A stretch of 64,000 nucleotides of DNA, from positions 22,296,628 through 22,360,627 of the forward strand of contig OZ037767.1 of assembly GCA_964035545.1 (NCBI GenBank). The letters run 5' to 3'. The position numbers and the translations under genes were made by a program. The stretch's first letter is position 1; each line of letters starts with the position of its first letter. Source of the stretch: Bugula neritina. Lineage: Eukaryota > Bryozoa > Gymnolaemata > Cheilostomatida > Bugulidae. The notes beneath the pieces are model-generated. The model made no database searches and was not told where the DNA came from. It saw only the letters and a program-made list of their open reading frames with translations. Below, piece after piece: positions 1-13,650 of the stretch.

Positions 1-111
1 GTTAATTTAGTTTTTTGACTGGTATGACACGAGGTTTTGAGAATAAAGTGCATGAGTAAGTCTACAACATGAGAATAATAGATAGAAGCTAAAAAGAACC
101 GCGAGTTTAAT

Positions 112-3100
112 TTATAGTAAGTTAAAAAGTAACTGACTCGCTGCATCCTTGGAGACAGGAAGTGGTTTAACTCTGTGGCCGGCATCTACTATGTCCATCC
201 TTTCGTACAGAGCGGCCATCTTCTGAGCCTTCGTCAAACTCTGATACATTAAATCCTGTAACATACCAATACATGCATACAGTTGACTCATACAACCAAT
301 AGTAACTGAGAATTACACCACTACTCTACAAATATGACTTTACTTTATCATGGCTACTAGTGTTTACTGTATCTCCTACAGCAATAGACATCATGATATC
401 ATATTGAACTCCATAGTACTTCTCTATAATTTAGTATGCACTACTCTAAAATTTAATATGCAGTATTCTATAGTGCAACATGCACTCCTCTATAGCGCGG
501 AATGCACTAATCTACAATGTTATAAGTGGCCTATTACTTTATAATGTTTTATGCATTACTTGACAATGTAATATGCTTAGGTTGAAAGAATGGCATGTAC
601 ATTAAATTTTGAAAAAAATGCAAACAAATTTATACAAAAGGATTAATATTGTTTTATTATTAAAAATCACAATGAAACTTTCTTTAAAGCTGTTTAAAAT
701 CAATACATATTAGACTTAACTTCGACAGGTGATGTCTACACCTGTACCTAATCATATACTTGATCTTTTCAACATAAATATTCCTAATAAACTATTATAG
801 ACAATACTATACACAGGAATATAATAACGCTAAAACTCTATATAGTGATCACCACTAGTAAACATGGCCTACTTAACTGTGAAAGTGGGTATGGATAGAA
901 ATGGGTGCAAAATGCAATCAACTGATTTAAGAAATAGTGATCCAAAGGTGTATGAAATACTAAAACACAAGCTATCGTTATGCATACTGTTGAATCATAG
1001 TTCTAAGTCGTACAGAAAGCGACAATGTATTTCACAAACACAGAAATAAAACTATTTCTTACAATTTGAGCTATTGTGCAACGTGAACATCAGCGTAAAC
1101 GAAGAGAGCTACAACAATCTGCATAAAAAACTGTTCACGTGAAGAACAATACTGTGAAATGAAATATAATGATGTAGCCAGAGAACTAAAAACAGGGGAG
1201 GGTACGGAAAATACATACCACATCACAGCTGTCCATGTCTGGGTTCACAGGCCATGGCTTGAAATTGTACAAATCATGTTTACAAGAACATTAACCTTGT
1301 ACAGTGAAATGCATAGCAGCAGCTGTCCAACACTTTTACATACAGTGTTAAACTCATTTACTAGACTATTGGTGATTTGTAACCTGGTACCGAGGATCAC
1401 TTCTACTGCTAGTGTAGATATCTGACAACTTACAAAACTTACATAAGTTTAACCTCTATGACCTTTGTTAAAAAAATTTGTCGAAACTTTTAAAACATGT
1501 TGAAGAAGCACAAATGATTATTTCTGTAATCTTCGCTTCAAGGATTACCTTTTTCTAACATGTTGCCCCTACACCAAAGGCATGCATTAGTCACACTACT
1601 GAAGAACATAGCTATGATATCCCTAAGTAGGGAGGACAACTCCTACCTCATTCAACACAATATCCATGTTGAGGACGCAGTGGATGTAGTGCTTCTTCCA
1701 GGAACCATATTCTGTGCTTGTAGGTCTGTAAGGAAGGTACCAGCCAAACCTGGCGCACTTGGGTCTCCAGAGACAGTCCTGCTCAGGCGAGTGAATTTAT
1801 TCAGTAGATAAGATATGCCACACAAGTAGATATGCCACACAAGTAGATATGCTATACCAGTAGATAGGCTAAGGTTTCAAATTAAATTTTTAAAAAAATG
1901 AAAAAATATTTGGTTTTACCAAATCATGGCGCGTTTATTTGCTTTGTAAAATAAAAATGCAACCTACTGATAACATATTAAACATCGAACAACTAGCTCA
2001 ATATCTTACGATAACTTCCTGTCAATATCTCACGATAACTAACCTGCTCCCCAATGAACTTCCAAGCCCAGGAGACTTGAGAAACTCTAGAGAGAGTTTT
2101 GGCATCCAGCATAGAGAAGATGTAGAGAGTAAGAAAACGGGGGAGAACTGTTGTTGGATCCACCCTTGTCAACACAGCCTTAGCCTATAGCATAGTGCAG
2201 CAAAACTAAACAACCTCGACTCAAGATGTAACATAGAGAGGGGACTCTGTAGACACCATAGGAAACAACATGCAGATGCTGGGATGATGGTGCTGAAAAA
2301 TAACTTACAGAGAATAGTGCCATCATAGTGATAGGTAGAATAAGGTATATATCGACACTGTACCTACACACATTGCATATAAAGTTGTAGAACGCTCCCA
2401 ACCTGTAATACCTAGCATGATACTATAAAAGCAGGAAGAACCACAATAGCCATATTTACAAGAAACAATTATGCAGATATAGCAATCAGCATGGCAACGA
2501 CAGATTCTTACACAGCACACATGGATTTTGTAAAAGCATAATACTTTTATTCTGTAACTAATAACTATGGTGTTAAAAACCCAAACTTTAATGATAGTAG
2601 CACAAGGGTCCTAAGAAAATTATATTGTTAGGTACACGCCACAAACTATCTGATCACTAAACCCTAAAAAACAATATTTACCAACAAAAATTAAATTAAT
2701 AAAAAAAATTTATCACATCATAAAACTAGTTGGCAACAATTTAGCAACTGGCAGATAAAATATATGATTGCAAACTGAACAAAAAGCTAGAACTCAATCA
2801 AATTATAACTCAATCCAATTATGTTCACAGTAAAATAAACTCAGGTTAAAGTAGTAGTTGAGAGCTTAAATAGATTTAGTTGAGACCTCATTGGGAATTC
2901 GGTCATACTTTACCTGCATAGCTATGCACAAGTCCTCAGTGGGACACATAGCGCATACTTTATTCTCCTTTAAAAAGAAACTAAAAAGTATCACTAAAAC
3001 TCGACACCATAGTGTTTATTAGCTTGTTGACAGAACGAGGGCAGTTACAGAGTAATATAGTTCCATCATAGTTCAAACCCTCAACATTGATAGCTATCAT

Positions 3101-4672
3101 TATGATGTAATTGTGAAGTAAAACATGTGAAAAAAAATCATATTTTGGAGAGCTATCACAGTGGAGTTTAGGTATAAATGGCACCAATGAAAAAATAGGT
3201 AAAAATTGCACACTAATATCAAATTTGCCCCAAACCCCAATATTTTACAGGTGCCATTTTACCTGTGTCATTATACATGTGCCGTTTTTACCGGACACCA
3301 TCACAGTGTTATACCAACAGCTATTGTGCACTGATGTCTACACTGCAGAGATTTACAAGTAATTATAATGACAGTCTACAGGTAGAGCAACCTTTAACCT
3401 TTACCTGCTTAGACAGTTTTACATATTAACAGATAAAATGAAGTATAATACTTTATTGTGTGTCACATGACAATAAAATTCAAAAAAAGTAATTCAGATA
3501 GACTAGTGTCACAACCATTTCAGCATAATATTGATGCTTTTACATGTCAACTCATTATTGCTAGGTTCAAACTAGTCAATTAATTTCTTTGATCAATATA
3601 AGTATTATAATTGAATTCAATGAAATCAATACTGAGATTAGTTTAAAACAATCAACATATATGCGAGCATATAAAAACAGTGCACAGTAATTATGCCTTG
3701 AGATTTTTTGCGGTACATAAAACACAAATCTCCATCATGTAGACAAGAACTAGTGAATGTCAAAAAACTTCAGCCTCTCATAAACCAACGAGTTTATTAA
3801 CTTCTTAATCACAAGAGCACTCACTCAACGTAAATTATAACTGCTACCAGCTACTTCCAAAACTGTTTATTAATAAACAAGTTAAAGATGAGAAAGTTGC
3901 AGAGTAGTTGGAAGAGCAACTGCTGTACTCACCTCAAACCAGCTATGAGCAAACACCAGTTGTGATCTCCCGCACTTTTTCAAAATGACGTCTAAAAACC
4001 GCTTTCTCTGAGAGTCAGTCCACAAATCAAACTGAATGAAAAACAAGAAATAGAATTAAATGCAGTGTATGTGGCACACACCTGAACAAATGCAATAGGA
4101 AAAGTAGAGCATAGAATAGTGCAAGAGTAATACAAAAAATTTTTGTATTAAATTATCGTGAATGAATTTAAATTGGCTGATATCATTGTAACATGTAAAA
4201 GTCATAACTTTACCCAATGAGAAATTAGCTCCCTCCGCTCCTTGTAAATCTAAAAACAATAAAAAGCAGTATGTCATTCTCTTTTAAAATAAAGAAAATG
4301 CAACAAACGCCTTTTTCTCAACATGATTGAGTTCTACAAAATATATACTTACATTATGTTTTACTTTCATAAGACATCAGTTAGAAACTGTCAACAATCT
4401 CATATTTATTGTGAGAGCACATGCTATTGCATATTTCTATTCACTAAGAATACTAGAATGACACTCTAGTAAAACACTGTGAGCACCTGTTCATTGGACG
4501 GCTTGTGATTAACAGGGGTCCATGCAGAGTTGTAAGTCTGGTACTTCTTGGTTACGAAATGGTCAGCAGACTTATTAACAAATCGTGTCGGTGTTTTTCC
4601 AAGAACTTTGCTGTCATCATTTGTAATTTCCAGTCGCTTCATCTTTGACTTTGTACTTAGATAGCTACTCAT
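112..4672 (-). CDS. FBXO16-like F-box protein, six coding exons
   Basis: Exons in reading order (minus strand): 4672-4487, 4249-4214, 4031-3933, 2184-2044, 1778-1647, 255-112; every junction is phase 0 and the joined frame gives about 245 aa. The N-terminal part carries the WTP(V/L)NH motif, the ERR-containing 12-residue micro-exon and the FDxWTDSQR motif that typify vertebrate FBXO16 ahead of the F-box. The F-box lies at about residues 118-154 ([14 protein letters not shown], then SWAWK). Exon 5 has the downstream W/RFGWY/WKKHYI block, also as in FBXO16. F-box proteins of this kind bind SKP1 and act as substrate receptors of SCF ubiquitin ligases; the substrate here is unknown. The start is the first ATG of the open exon; extra 5' UTR exons cannot be excluded. 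The exon 1 donor (CAG|GTGCTC) is weak. Family assignment rests on motif recall, not a search. Human FBXO16 is somewhat longer. Confidence 0.85.
256..1646 (-). other. Intron 5 of the FBXO16-like gene
   Basis: There is no convincing coding segment here. The stretch about 404-575 is a very degenerate tandem array of roughly 20-25 bp units rich in 'ATGCACTA/CTATA' words. The rest is AT-rich unique sequence. Confidence 0.6.
1803..1866 (+). repeat. Short 17-bp tandem repeat
   Basis: The unit 'gatatgccacacaagta' occurs twice perfectly and a third time in altered form, inside intron 4 of the FBXO16-like gene, just upstream of its fifth exon on the minus strand. Confidence 0.7.
2185..3932 (-). other. 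Intron 3 of the FBXO16-like gene
   Basis: This 1.7-kb intron contains no recognisable exon. Alignment of the flanking protein segments to the FBXO16 layout leaves no missing residues, so none is expected. It holds one copy of the fold-back repeat listed separately. Confidence 0.6.
3196..3293. repeat. Short copy of the 'ATGGCACAGG' fold-back repeat family
   Basis: It contains 'aggtaaaaattgcacac', a small C-rich centre ('gccccaaacccc'), then 'aggtgccattttacctgtgtcatt' style arms. It is related to the copies at 24761-25054, 28928-29199 and 29454-29642 but much shorter. Confidence 0.55.
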
Positions 4673-5058
4673 CTTTTTTAATTGTTTTAATATTTAATTA
4701 CATTTCCTGTCCTATTATAAAGTTCTAGCTCACTAAAACAGATAGTTGAAAAATAAGCCTGATTGGTTTAGAAAATACAAAATGTCCGACTACATTTTAA
4801 TGACTTTAGGATGAACACATATAAGCTATTTATAAGTTTGAATCAACACAAGATTTATGTGAGATTGAATTAGCTTGAAAGCAATTTTTCAAAAAAAATT
4901 TTATTTCCAAGAGTTCGATCTTAGATTTGACAAGCAAAGTAAAGCTGGGCTTAAATTAGGTTGTAATTTAAAATGATCTGCAGAAGTAAATTGCACCCTT
5001 ACTGCGTTGATTTTTAAAATTACTTGAACTAAATCAAAATCACTTACGTAACCAACTA

Positions 5059-5155
5059 TACTCACGCAAGTTTATAGTCACTATCTCTGTGAGAAAACCC
5101 TGATAGAAAGGGTTTTTGTTAAAGCGGGCTAAGGACTTATTTAAATGAGGCACCA
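5059..5155 (-). mobile_element. 5'-truncated tRNA-SINE tail
   Basis: Read on the minus strand, this matches the tail of the copy at 58279-58487: a 'cctcat...agtcc/cattagccc' block, an 'aacaaaaaccctt' block and a 'gtgactataaactt' end. The tRNA-like head is missing. Confidence 0.6.
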
Positions 5156-5596
5156 ACTATACTTATAATAAAAGTAAAAAAAATGCTGGTAATTATAAGA
5201 GTATTTCTTGAGTAATTCTAGTAATGAATAAAATATTATTAAAATAAAAATACACATTATTAGTATTCGAATTATAATCTTTACTAAAACACTAACAGAA
5301 ACAAATTATTCTTCCTGATAGTGATAGGTGTGGAATTCTGTATCAGTATAAGTGAGATTCATACTCATACTGATTGAATATTAAATATAGAAATTAACTT
5401 TATCATACACTAGCTGCATACACTTAGAGCTAAGAGCAAGTGTCAGAGTGAGTTCAAGTTAAGCGTTAGTATAAGTTACGAAGTATAACTTATAGTATTA
5501 CAAACAGTAACACTATAAGAAGTAATACAATAGCATATTATAACTAAAAAATTTAGATTGCGAGCATCAGCATGTTAAACATAAAAATAAACTTGA

Positions 5597-5660
5597 TCAT
5601 AATAATAATCATTTATCATAATGATAATCATAATTATAATCATAATGATAATGTAGATCA
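5597..5660 (+). repeat. Imperfect (ATAATC)n-type microsatellite
   Basis: This is a run of 'ataat/cataat/gataat' units with point changes. Confidence 0.7.
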
Positions 5661-7081
5661 AAATGAAAATGAAAGTTAAAATGTATAACTTGATTTACTG
5701 ATTATGGTCACCGGTACGACTATTAAGATTTTTAAAACACTAGCTACTAATAATCATAATGCTTAATGCATACTGATAGTAATAGTACTAAGTCTACTGA
5801 AACAATTTTACAACATGATTTAACACAATGCATTTGCAACCGTTGGTATTTTTGCAAAAATTATTCCAGGCGCGAGCGTCAAATAGCCTAAATTCTAAAA
5901 TAATACTAAAGCGACACTAGAGTTATACCAGTTGATTCGAATCGAGCGAAAATTGGCATATGTCATAAGATTCAATTGAAAAGTTTAAAGCGCAGGTTAG
6001 GTTTCTGTGGTGACAAGAGCAGCGAGTTGTAAAATAAATCAACCAATCTAAAAGATTTACAAAGCGGACAACTCCACTAACTTCAACATCTGCTTCTAAA
6101 AACAATAACAATTATACTCTGCATAAATTTATTTCCTTATACTTATTTCATGCATAATTTCTGCCTCATATTCTATAGAGTATATATATACATTTTTGCA
6201 TACCTAATAGTAATTATGAGTATTTTGTAACATCCTACCTTTTTGTTAATGCTATGAATTATTATCTTTTATTGATTTATATCAATTATCTGAAGTGATT
6301 GTATTACAATAAAAAATATGTTGCAACATATTGTTTTCAATTTTCATTCATGACTGAAAAATTGCACTTTCAAAAAGACATTCTAAATATAAATTTTGTG
6401 TCTGTAATTTCTAATTTGGTTTTAGCTATTATATATATGTTTTAGTTGCTAAATAGATAAACTTATTTGATTGTGTTTTGGGTTTCGTCAGCCCATGGAA
6501 TGGAAGGAAGAATATTTGAATACCAAACTAATTATATTGAAATAAAAAAACCATAGTACTAATATATTAATAAAGTTGCTTTTATAATTTATTTAGGACA
6601 ACATCGTCAGACCTCAAGCAGCATATTTTACAAGTAACAAACTTGAGCATAGTGGTTAACTATCTTGATGCATAGAAAAAGAATTTGAGGTAATAATGCA
6701 TTAATATTTTTAGGATCATTACATTAATTGGTGCATTACTGCATAAAATCAAATTAGTGTATAAACTATTATGTTGGAAACAGAAGCATGTCAATTTAAT
6801 TATTGTTACTTACATTCAAATTTTGGCTAATTAAACAATTTCTTCTAATTAAATAATTTATTTGATGATTATCATCTATCAAAATATTGGTTAAACAGAG
6901 GCTGAAAAAATGATGTTTAACACCGAAATCTTTCAAAAAAGTCCTTTTCTCTAATTCTGTTTTTTACATGGTTCAGTTTTGAGCAGTTTTTTCTTACTAG
7001 ATCATTATTAATAATCTTATTTTACCTAGTCACAGCTATATTCCGAATAATGTAATAGTAGAATATAAACTGGGCAGCAGG

Positions 7082-10000
7082 TCAAATTGCTGCCGAAGAG
7101 CATTCGTCCTCTGACTCATATTGCTGACTTGTTGAAAGATTCACCTTTTCACTGAACTTTTCTAAAGCCACATTTAATTTCTTTCCTTTTTTTGGCAGCT
7201 TCACATTTTTAGAAACAATGCAAGCACACAGTGTCAATATTATGGTAATAATGGGTACAGTGAATAACAAAATAGCCAATGAAACGTGTGGCAGCAATTT
7301 GGCTTTTATTAATAGAGGTCTCTCAGGGTAGTCTTTCTGGACATAACATTCTAGTGATTGGTTCAGGGTATACTGTTTATTCACTTCGGCTTGTGTGTAT
7401 TCAACTTTCCCTTCCGAGTCTGGACAAGTTATTGGCACCATTAGACAATGTGAGTTTGTCTACAACAAAGGTGAAAATCATGTGACCAACAAACTCTGAT
7501 TATATATTATATTATGATAAGCTTTGCAACTGTATAATATATATGTCTATTGCACATCTTTAAGGCCGCATATAATATTTACAAAGGCTATGCAGTTGTA
7601 GAGTGCATATATAAATGTTACACAGTACATGTGTAAAACATATAATTCATAACAGTCAAGAATAAACAGAGTTTGTCAATACTTGCAACTTCAATAAGAG
7701 AAGAAAACTCTAGACAAATATGCATATAAAAATAACAAAAGAAGCTGCCCTATTACTGCTATCCTTGCAGCTGAATCTTTAATTTATTCAGAACAACAAA
7801 CTACATAGTTTATTTTACCAAACAGTCAATGTGTTTATACTTTATAGCTAAACAGCATTTATGGTGGTGCCCTTCATTATGTTTTAAATAGAATTAGTAA
7901 AGTAATGGCTAGTCCATTCACTGCAATCACATATATATTACTTAATAGTTTAATTAATTACTGCTTTTAATTTTGAATTGATTAAGTTAATAATGATCAT
8001 CAACAATAAGTATTGCATCATAGTATATTAACATAATTAAGGTAATAGTTTATGCTCAAATCAGCTGAATTAGTTTTTAAGTATTTTTTCAGTGCTGGCT
8101 ATGAATAGTTTGAGCAATAACTAAAAGGTTTGTGAGAAATAGAACTAAAGGAAATAGAAAATGTTCATAATAATTTTACTTTTTCTATAATGAAAGCTAA
8201 ATATTTGGCGAATTTTAGTTGTAATTTTGATAACTGTAGTTGTCAATCATGCTTTGTCATAGGCTATAACTATGGTTACTACGGACTAACCAACTGTATT
8301 ACTACTCTTAAGTGAAATATATGTTCAAATTTAGTAAAAATTGTCAAGTTTAAAATTATCCTCTGTCCCACAAGTACCCTGATGGCACCAGTGTCAGCCT
8401 ACATAAACAATCATTACTGTGGTAGTTATAAAGTTACAACCAATCTACATAGTTTATGACGGTACATATCAATATTAGTATTTGTCAGTGACAACTGGTC
8501 TTCTCTAGGTCTAATTTACGGCTATATCAATTCTCTTCCAAGTTATTTTTCAGGTTAGTAGCCTATAAACATTTATTCATGTAACATTGTGCTTGTAATT
8601 AGGTAATGCAAGAAGTGAAAACATATTGAAACTGAGTTTGAAGTGACTCGTCGATTACAGCAACATATATAAGAAACATTTAAAATTATATTTTTGCAAT
8701 GTTTTAAAGAACTTTCTCTGTGTAAGAGTTTTTGCAAGTCTGTGTGTATCATAGATTGTTTGAAGAATAACAAGTGTGATTTTATAACCTGAGTAACTAA
8801 AATAACTGACAGAGTAGAAGCCAAGTTATAGGTGAGAGTATCTACTCAACTTGGTGCTAATGCATAATATTATAAGCTTTACACTATATAGGTACATTAC
8901 ATTGCTATTCATGCTTATTCCACACTCACACTTTGTATCATGTACATATAATGTTTGAGACATCATCTACTGTTATACGGTGATAATGAGCTAAATTCCC
9001 ATCATATGCATTTGGTGTTAAGATGTAGCCAAGGTTTTGATGTAATAGGGAGGTAACTTTAAGCCTTCTAACATACCAGTTGGTTTTTGACAGTTGCTAC
9101 TCTTGACCTAGAAATAATTGCTTTTGGAAGCGTTTAATGTAGATGTATCAAAAATTGATGCTATTTTCAATAAGAATGTCATGTTGGAAAATAAAAAGCT
9201 GACACACTTTATATGGAAAGTTAATCAATCATCTATTCAATTAGTGGGCAACTTTTTTGCTGAAAGTATATTGAGTCATAAGATTGAAATATTGGTAACT
9301 GTTGAATACAGCATTACCTAATCTTACTAATGGTCTTTGACAAATGATTATAATATGACTATTGTTTTTAGTAATATAGATGGAAGTAGTTTATTTGATA
9401 TAAACACTATTATTATAAGGCTGTAAGACTGCAATTTATATAGACATATTTGTACTTATAAATATTAGGCTCAGAAGTTGTAGTAATTTGTCAAAAGTAA
9501 ATCTGCAGTTAAGTATAGCCATTTAAGTAGACTCAATTTGGTTTGGCCTCATTCTGCATTATAGAGTAGTTTCAGAAGGTATTTGTAATTACATCTGCCA
9601 GTTCTTTTAATTACCCTTATATAAAATTGTCACTTAATCTCTGCTAAGCCTGATGTACTACAGGTGTTCATTAATTATCTAGAACCAGGATAAAACATCA
9701 TGTTAAAAGAATTTCGCATTATACCCAAAGCTTTTGATAAAATAGTATAAATTCTAGCTTTTCTAGAAAAATTGACATCAGTCTTTTACGGTCTTTGATT
9801 GGATAACGTTGATTAGGCTCTTTATAGCACTTATAATTTACCAAAATGTTACAGCAACAAATGCTAGGTAGAAACTTAGAAACAGTTTAACATAATTAGG
9901 CACCACTACCAAATAACAAGAAGTTATAAAATACAAAGTTTAAGATTTTCAAACTGAGCAAATATGTTAGTGGCAAATGATGTGGTTATTGCAAGAAAGA

Positions 10001-12545
10001 GAAGCTTATAGCGTAAGTGTTTTATTCACACCACAGCTGAAAGTAAGGGGTTCAATGAGCTAATAACCCGCTATGTCATACTCTTCTTCTAGCTGCTAAC
10101 ACTGCAAGTGGTCAACAGACAGCTACTTCAGCGAGTAACTGGTGAGATTTCCATCTTCTTATAACCAATAAGAATGCAGTTTGGTATTTTTCTGCCATAA
10201 TAAGTAGCCAAATTTACGAACATAGTTTTAAAGCCAGAATCCTTAACTTATTTTATTCTATTTGCTAACACAATTAGATAATTTACTAACGTGATTTAGC
10301 CAAACTTGCCAACACCATTACTATATAGCGTAAATTATATAAGTTTGCTCACACAGATTGATTAAATTAATTAATTTGAAATTGGTAGTCGATTTGTTAA
10401 CATGATACTATTTTGGATGATTTCCTTTTCGATGAAACAGAAAAACATCTTTTACAAAAGTAGAGCAAACTGAGCCATCCATACTCAGATAACCAATGAA
10501 ATTAATTCACAACTAAAAAACATTTTGCAAGGAGAATTCAGCATAATATTTTGAATAGATGTCTAAAACATGGTATTTAAAATCAGATAGCTATGAAGTA
10601 ATCAGAGATGAGTGCATTCACTCAATAGTAGTTATGAACCCTGACATGTTAGACCATAATATGAATGAGGCGTCATTGTGACGAGATATAATGGTAGCCA
10701 TTATGGTGGTCTATAGCTAAATGCATTGGCAAACCTCTAGTTTAATAAGATATATTGTAAGCCATATGTACATTGTATTTAATCTTATTTTAAAATTCGG
10801 ACTCATATCTAAGACCCACTGTAGGATTACAAATGAAATTTTTACACATGGTAACATCATAAAGCATATGTTTGCAAAAGATGATAGACATGTTTTGCAA
10901 GTCACTTTTTCGACGATAAAGCATCTCCCACGCAAATGCTACTCTAATACAATACACATTGATTTAGCATAGATCTGCATATTTTTAACAAAGCAATGCA
11001 GGTCAACATAAACAGCATAAAATCCACTTGACTTCTACTACGTAGTATCTGAAATTAGCAGTTGACGCAACTTATGAAATGCATACTTTTGATTAGCATA
11101 ATTAATTGACACAGTTCACTACAGTAGAAGTCAACAGAATGGACATGATGTATTATCAATTAGAATAATAATAATTACAGCTGAGATTACCACTATTTAT
11201 GTATAAACTCAAAAGGTGACTAACGTGTAACGTAATGCTTTACTTGACTTTCTGTATATAGGTGAGAGCTACTAACTAAACCTATACAGGAAATTACTAT
11301 CTATTGATTCTGTATGTGCAAGATATTGCTATCTGCTATATGAAGCACCTGAAGCAAAGTTTAGACTCTGCTGCTACATTCTGCATAAAATAGTCTCTCT
11401 AAAAAACTAACAATGTCTGAAAGTTGAGAAATTATGTACAAGTTTTACAGTTGCAGCATCGGTTACTTGAACTATTAATAAATTAAAGTGCAGTGTGAAA
11501 GTTATAGTTAAGCTCTATGTATACATGTGTAACATGAGAAGCAACTCCTGTAACTATTTATTTTACTCACTGCATATTTAACCATCAGATTCTCTGGGTT
11601 CCAGTAATTAACGTATCCAGCTCTTTGAAAGTTTTCTTCTGAGAGTTCATAGTGAACTGAAATACTAGCACATGGCATGTGGTCCTGCCGTTTGCAGACA
11701 ACTCCCAGCCACACCTCACAGCATGACGTCTGTAGAACGAGGCAGCACATTATAGATATTGACTAAATGGAACTCGTGCTGTGGCAAACTGCAAACTTAT
11801 AATCTAACTCACCCTTGCATCAACATTGTTACTTTGTTTTTGAAAAAGAAGTGACATATGTTATTCATACTGTTGAACTGAGTTGGACTAAACTAATAAG
11901 CAGTTATGTCTACTTTTTTTATTTTGAAAAAAAACTATCTGTATAATTAAATTTACTATAAACTGCAGATCAATAGAGAATGCATGAAAATCTAAACTTT
12001 GTAGAGATAACCGATCTAATTTACATAGCTCTTCATTGTATCAGATTTCATGCTAAATTTTCTGAATGATATAATATAGCTTACACATACTAATTAGAAT
12101 ATGATTTGCTAAATATATTAGGTCAAATGCATCACGTTGTACGGTATGAGGAGAATAAAAAAGAGAAAAAAAATTCAAATTGTATCTCTTTTCAACTGAA
12201 AAGTAAATTGTCTAAGCTAAAACCTTATCGCTTTGGAAGTTGTGGCTTTAACGTCAGAAAATAATTTACCTCTTTAAGGCTTTGACTTTTATGTCCAACG
12301 AAATCTACATTGCATCGGTCTGCCTTTAGCATTCTGAAAACTTGCAAAGTGTGTTTAGCTGGCTGAGAGTAAAGGACGAGAAGTACAATATACACTATTG
12401 TTTGTAGAATGAGTAGAGTAGCTGTAATGCATCTTTTCTTAGAACACGGAGCTCGTTTGCATTTTGTACATAGACATTGTCCCATCTCATTTAGTCTGTT
12501 GTGTAGGAGATTGCATCCTTTACTGATCTTAGCACATGCCAGCAT
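7082..12545 (-). CDS. Calcium-activated K+ channel beta-like subunit, three coding exons
   Basis: Exons in reading order: 12545-12270, 11729-11571, 7459-7082; all junctions phase 0; about 270 aa, ending in TGA. Residues about 40-62 form a first hydrophobic segment (ATLLILQTIVYIVLLVLYS). A cysteine-rich loop follows: a CC pair, then VxC, PC, and a conserved-looking NSHCxxxPxTC just after the second junction, with a further C and an NQS sequon before the second hydrophobic segment (about 204-228, ending LTLCACIV). Short cytoplasmic ends, two TM helices and a disulfide-rich extracellular loop with NxxC..PxC and a late C-Y are the hallmarks of KCNMB subunits, which tune BK (slo) channel gating. 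Individual similarities are modest, so this is a family-level call. The lysine-rich, acidic C-terminal tail (about 40 aa after TM2) is longer than in most vertebrate members. The start is the only ATG before TM1 in the open exon. Confidence 0.78.
7460..11570 (-). other. Intron 2 of the BK-beta-like gene
   Basis: This 4.1-kb AT-rich intron has only short open frames of low-complexity composition. The loop residues on either side join into a continuous KCNMB-like loop, so no exon appears to be missing. Confidence 0.55.
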
Positions 12546-13650
12546 GATGTAGGAATGAAAATTATAAATTGTAAAGATCTTTCTTTATCTCCAATCTATA
12601 AAATATAGTAAATAAAACAAATTTAGTATATCTTCTACATCAAAAAAAATGTCAATAGTAGCTTTATGTCATAAAAGCTTTTCTTAGGCAAGTTTTTCAA
12701 TTCTTCATTAGTGGTTTTAAATTTTCTCTCAATTTTGTATTATTTCTAGTAATATGTATTTTGAATAATAATCTATAATGCAGCAATAAATTTATAGATT
12801 TTGCAAAAATAATTTCATGGAAATTCTTATGCTTAAAATTTTAGACGGAGCGTTCAGTCATGAAAGTCAATAGATATGCATAAACAAAATACTCAAACTT
12901 GAACATATTATAAGCAATATAATATTTTATTTTACTCCTATTGAAAGGAAGTGACATAAATTATTCAGAGGTCAAAGTTCAGGCTGTTGAACTGTTAAAC
13001 ATAATATGTTTTAATTATACACATTTGAACAATCAATTGTTAAAAATTTCATTTATGTTTTCCCTTAGTCCGTTCCCTTTTTATTGCCTAGTAAAAATTA
13101 CTACATTGGTAAAACTGAAGCATAACTCTTTATTTTAGATGCATGTTTTGTAGTTTAGCAGGAGTTAATCAGGTAGTATGGACTATATTCAGTAGCTATA
13201 CTGTAAATACTCAACATAAATATGCTAAACAAACACCAATTAGTGGCCAGGGTACATTCGCTTGCAACAAACTAACTGATTTTACGCAATGCTTCAGTAG
13301 CAGCTTGAGTGAATTCGAAATGCCTGGGTATTACATGGCCATAAGAGCAGATACTGTAGGAATTTTTTTTAGTAAACCACTGTACGAATTTTACTCTAGC
13401 AACTTTTATTATATAAAATTGTTAAAATCTTTAGACTATGTCTATTTTGATGTTGAAAGAAAAATTAAATATAGATAAGCAGTTTGCAAACCTATCAGGC
13501 TTTATAAAGACTAAGCGTGTTGTTAGAATGTCAATATGATGCACCCTAGACAACAAAACAAATTATAAACAATAATAACTTCATTAGTGTGATAAATACA
13601 TTAACACTAAACACTGCATTATTATAAAAGTAAATGTCAACACTTAAATA
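12546..13650. other. Non-coding or unassigned stretch
   Basis: This is AT-rich sequence upstream of the BK-beta-like start codon and downstream of the candidate terminal exon at 13651. A 111-codon open frame on + (13143-13478) has no recognisable domain, signal or flanking gene structure, and I do not call it. Confidence 0.45.

Larger units (their letters stand above)
4673..7081. other. Intergenic region between the FBXO16-like and BK-beta-like genes
   Basis: This is 2.4 kb of AT-rich DNA upstream of the FBXO16-like start and downstream of the BK-beta-like stop. I see a SINE tail (5059-5155), an imperfect TAATCA-type microsatellite (about 5597-5660) and no exon I can support. Confidence 0.55.

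Noticed and set aside
5923-6111. Minus-strand frame with a short KQMLKLVELSAL segment after an acceptor-like sequence
   Set aside because: It could be a 5' UTR exon of the FBXO16-like gene, but nothing in the sequence confirms it.
13143-13478. 111-codon open frame on +
   Set aside because: It has no signal peptide, TM segment or known motif, no splice or poly(A) context fitting a gene, and contains low-complexity F/Y/K stretches expected in AT-rich DNA.
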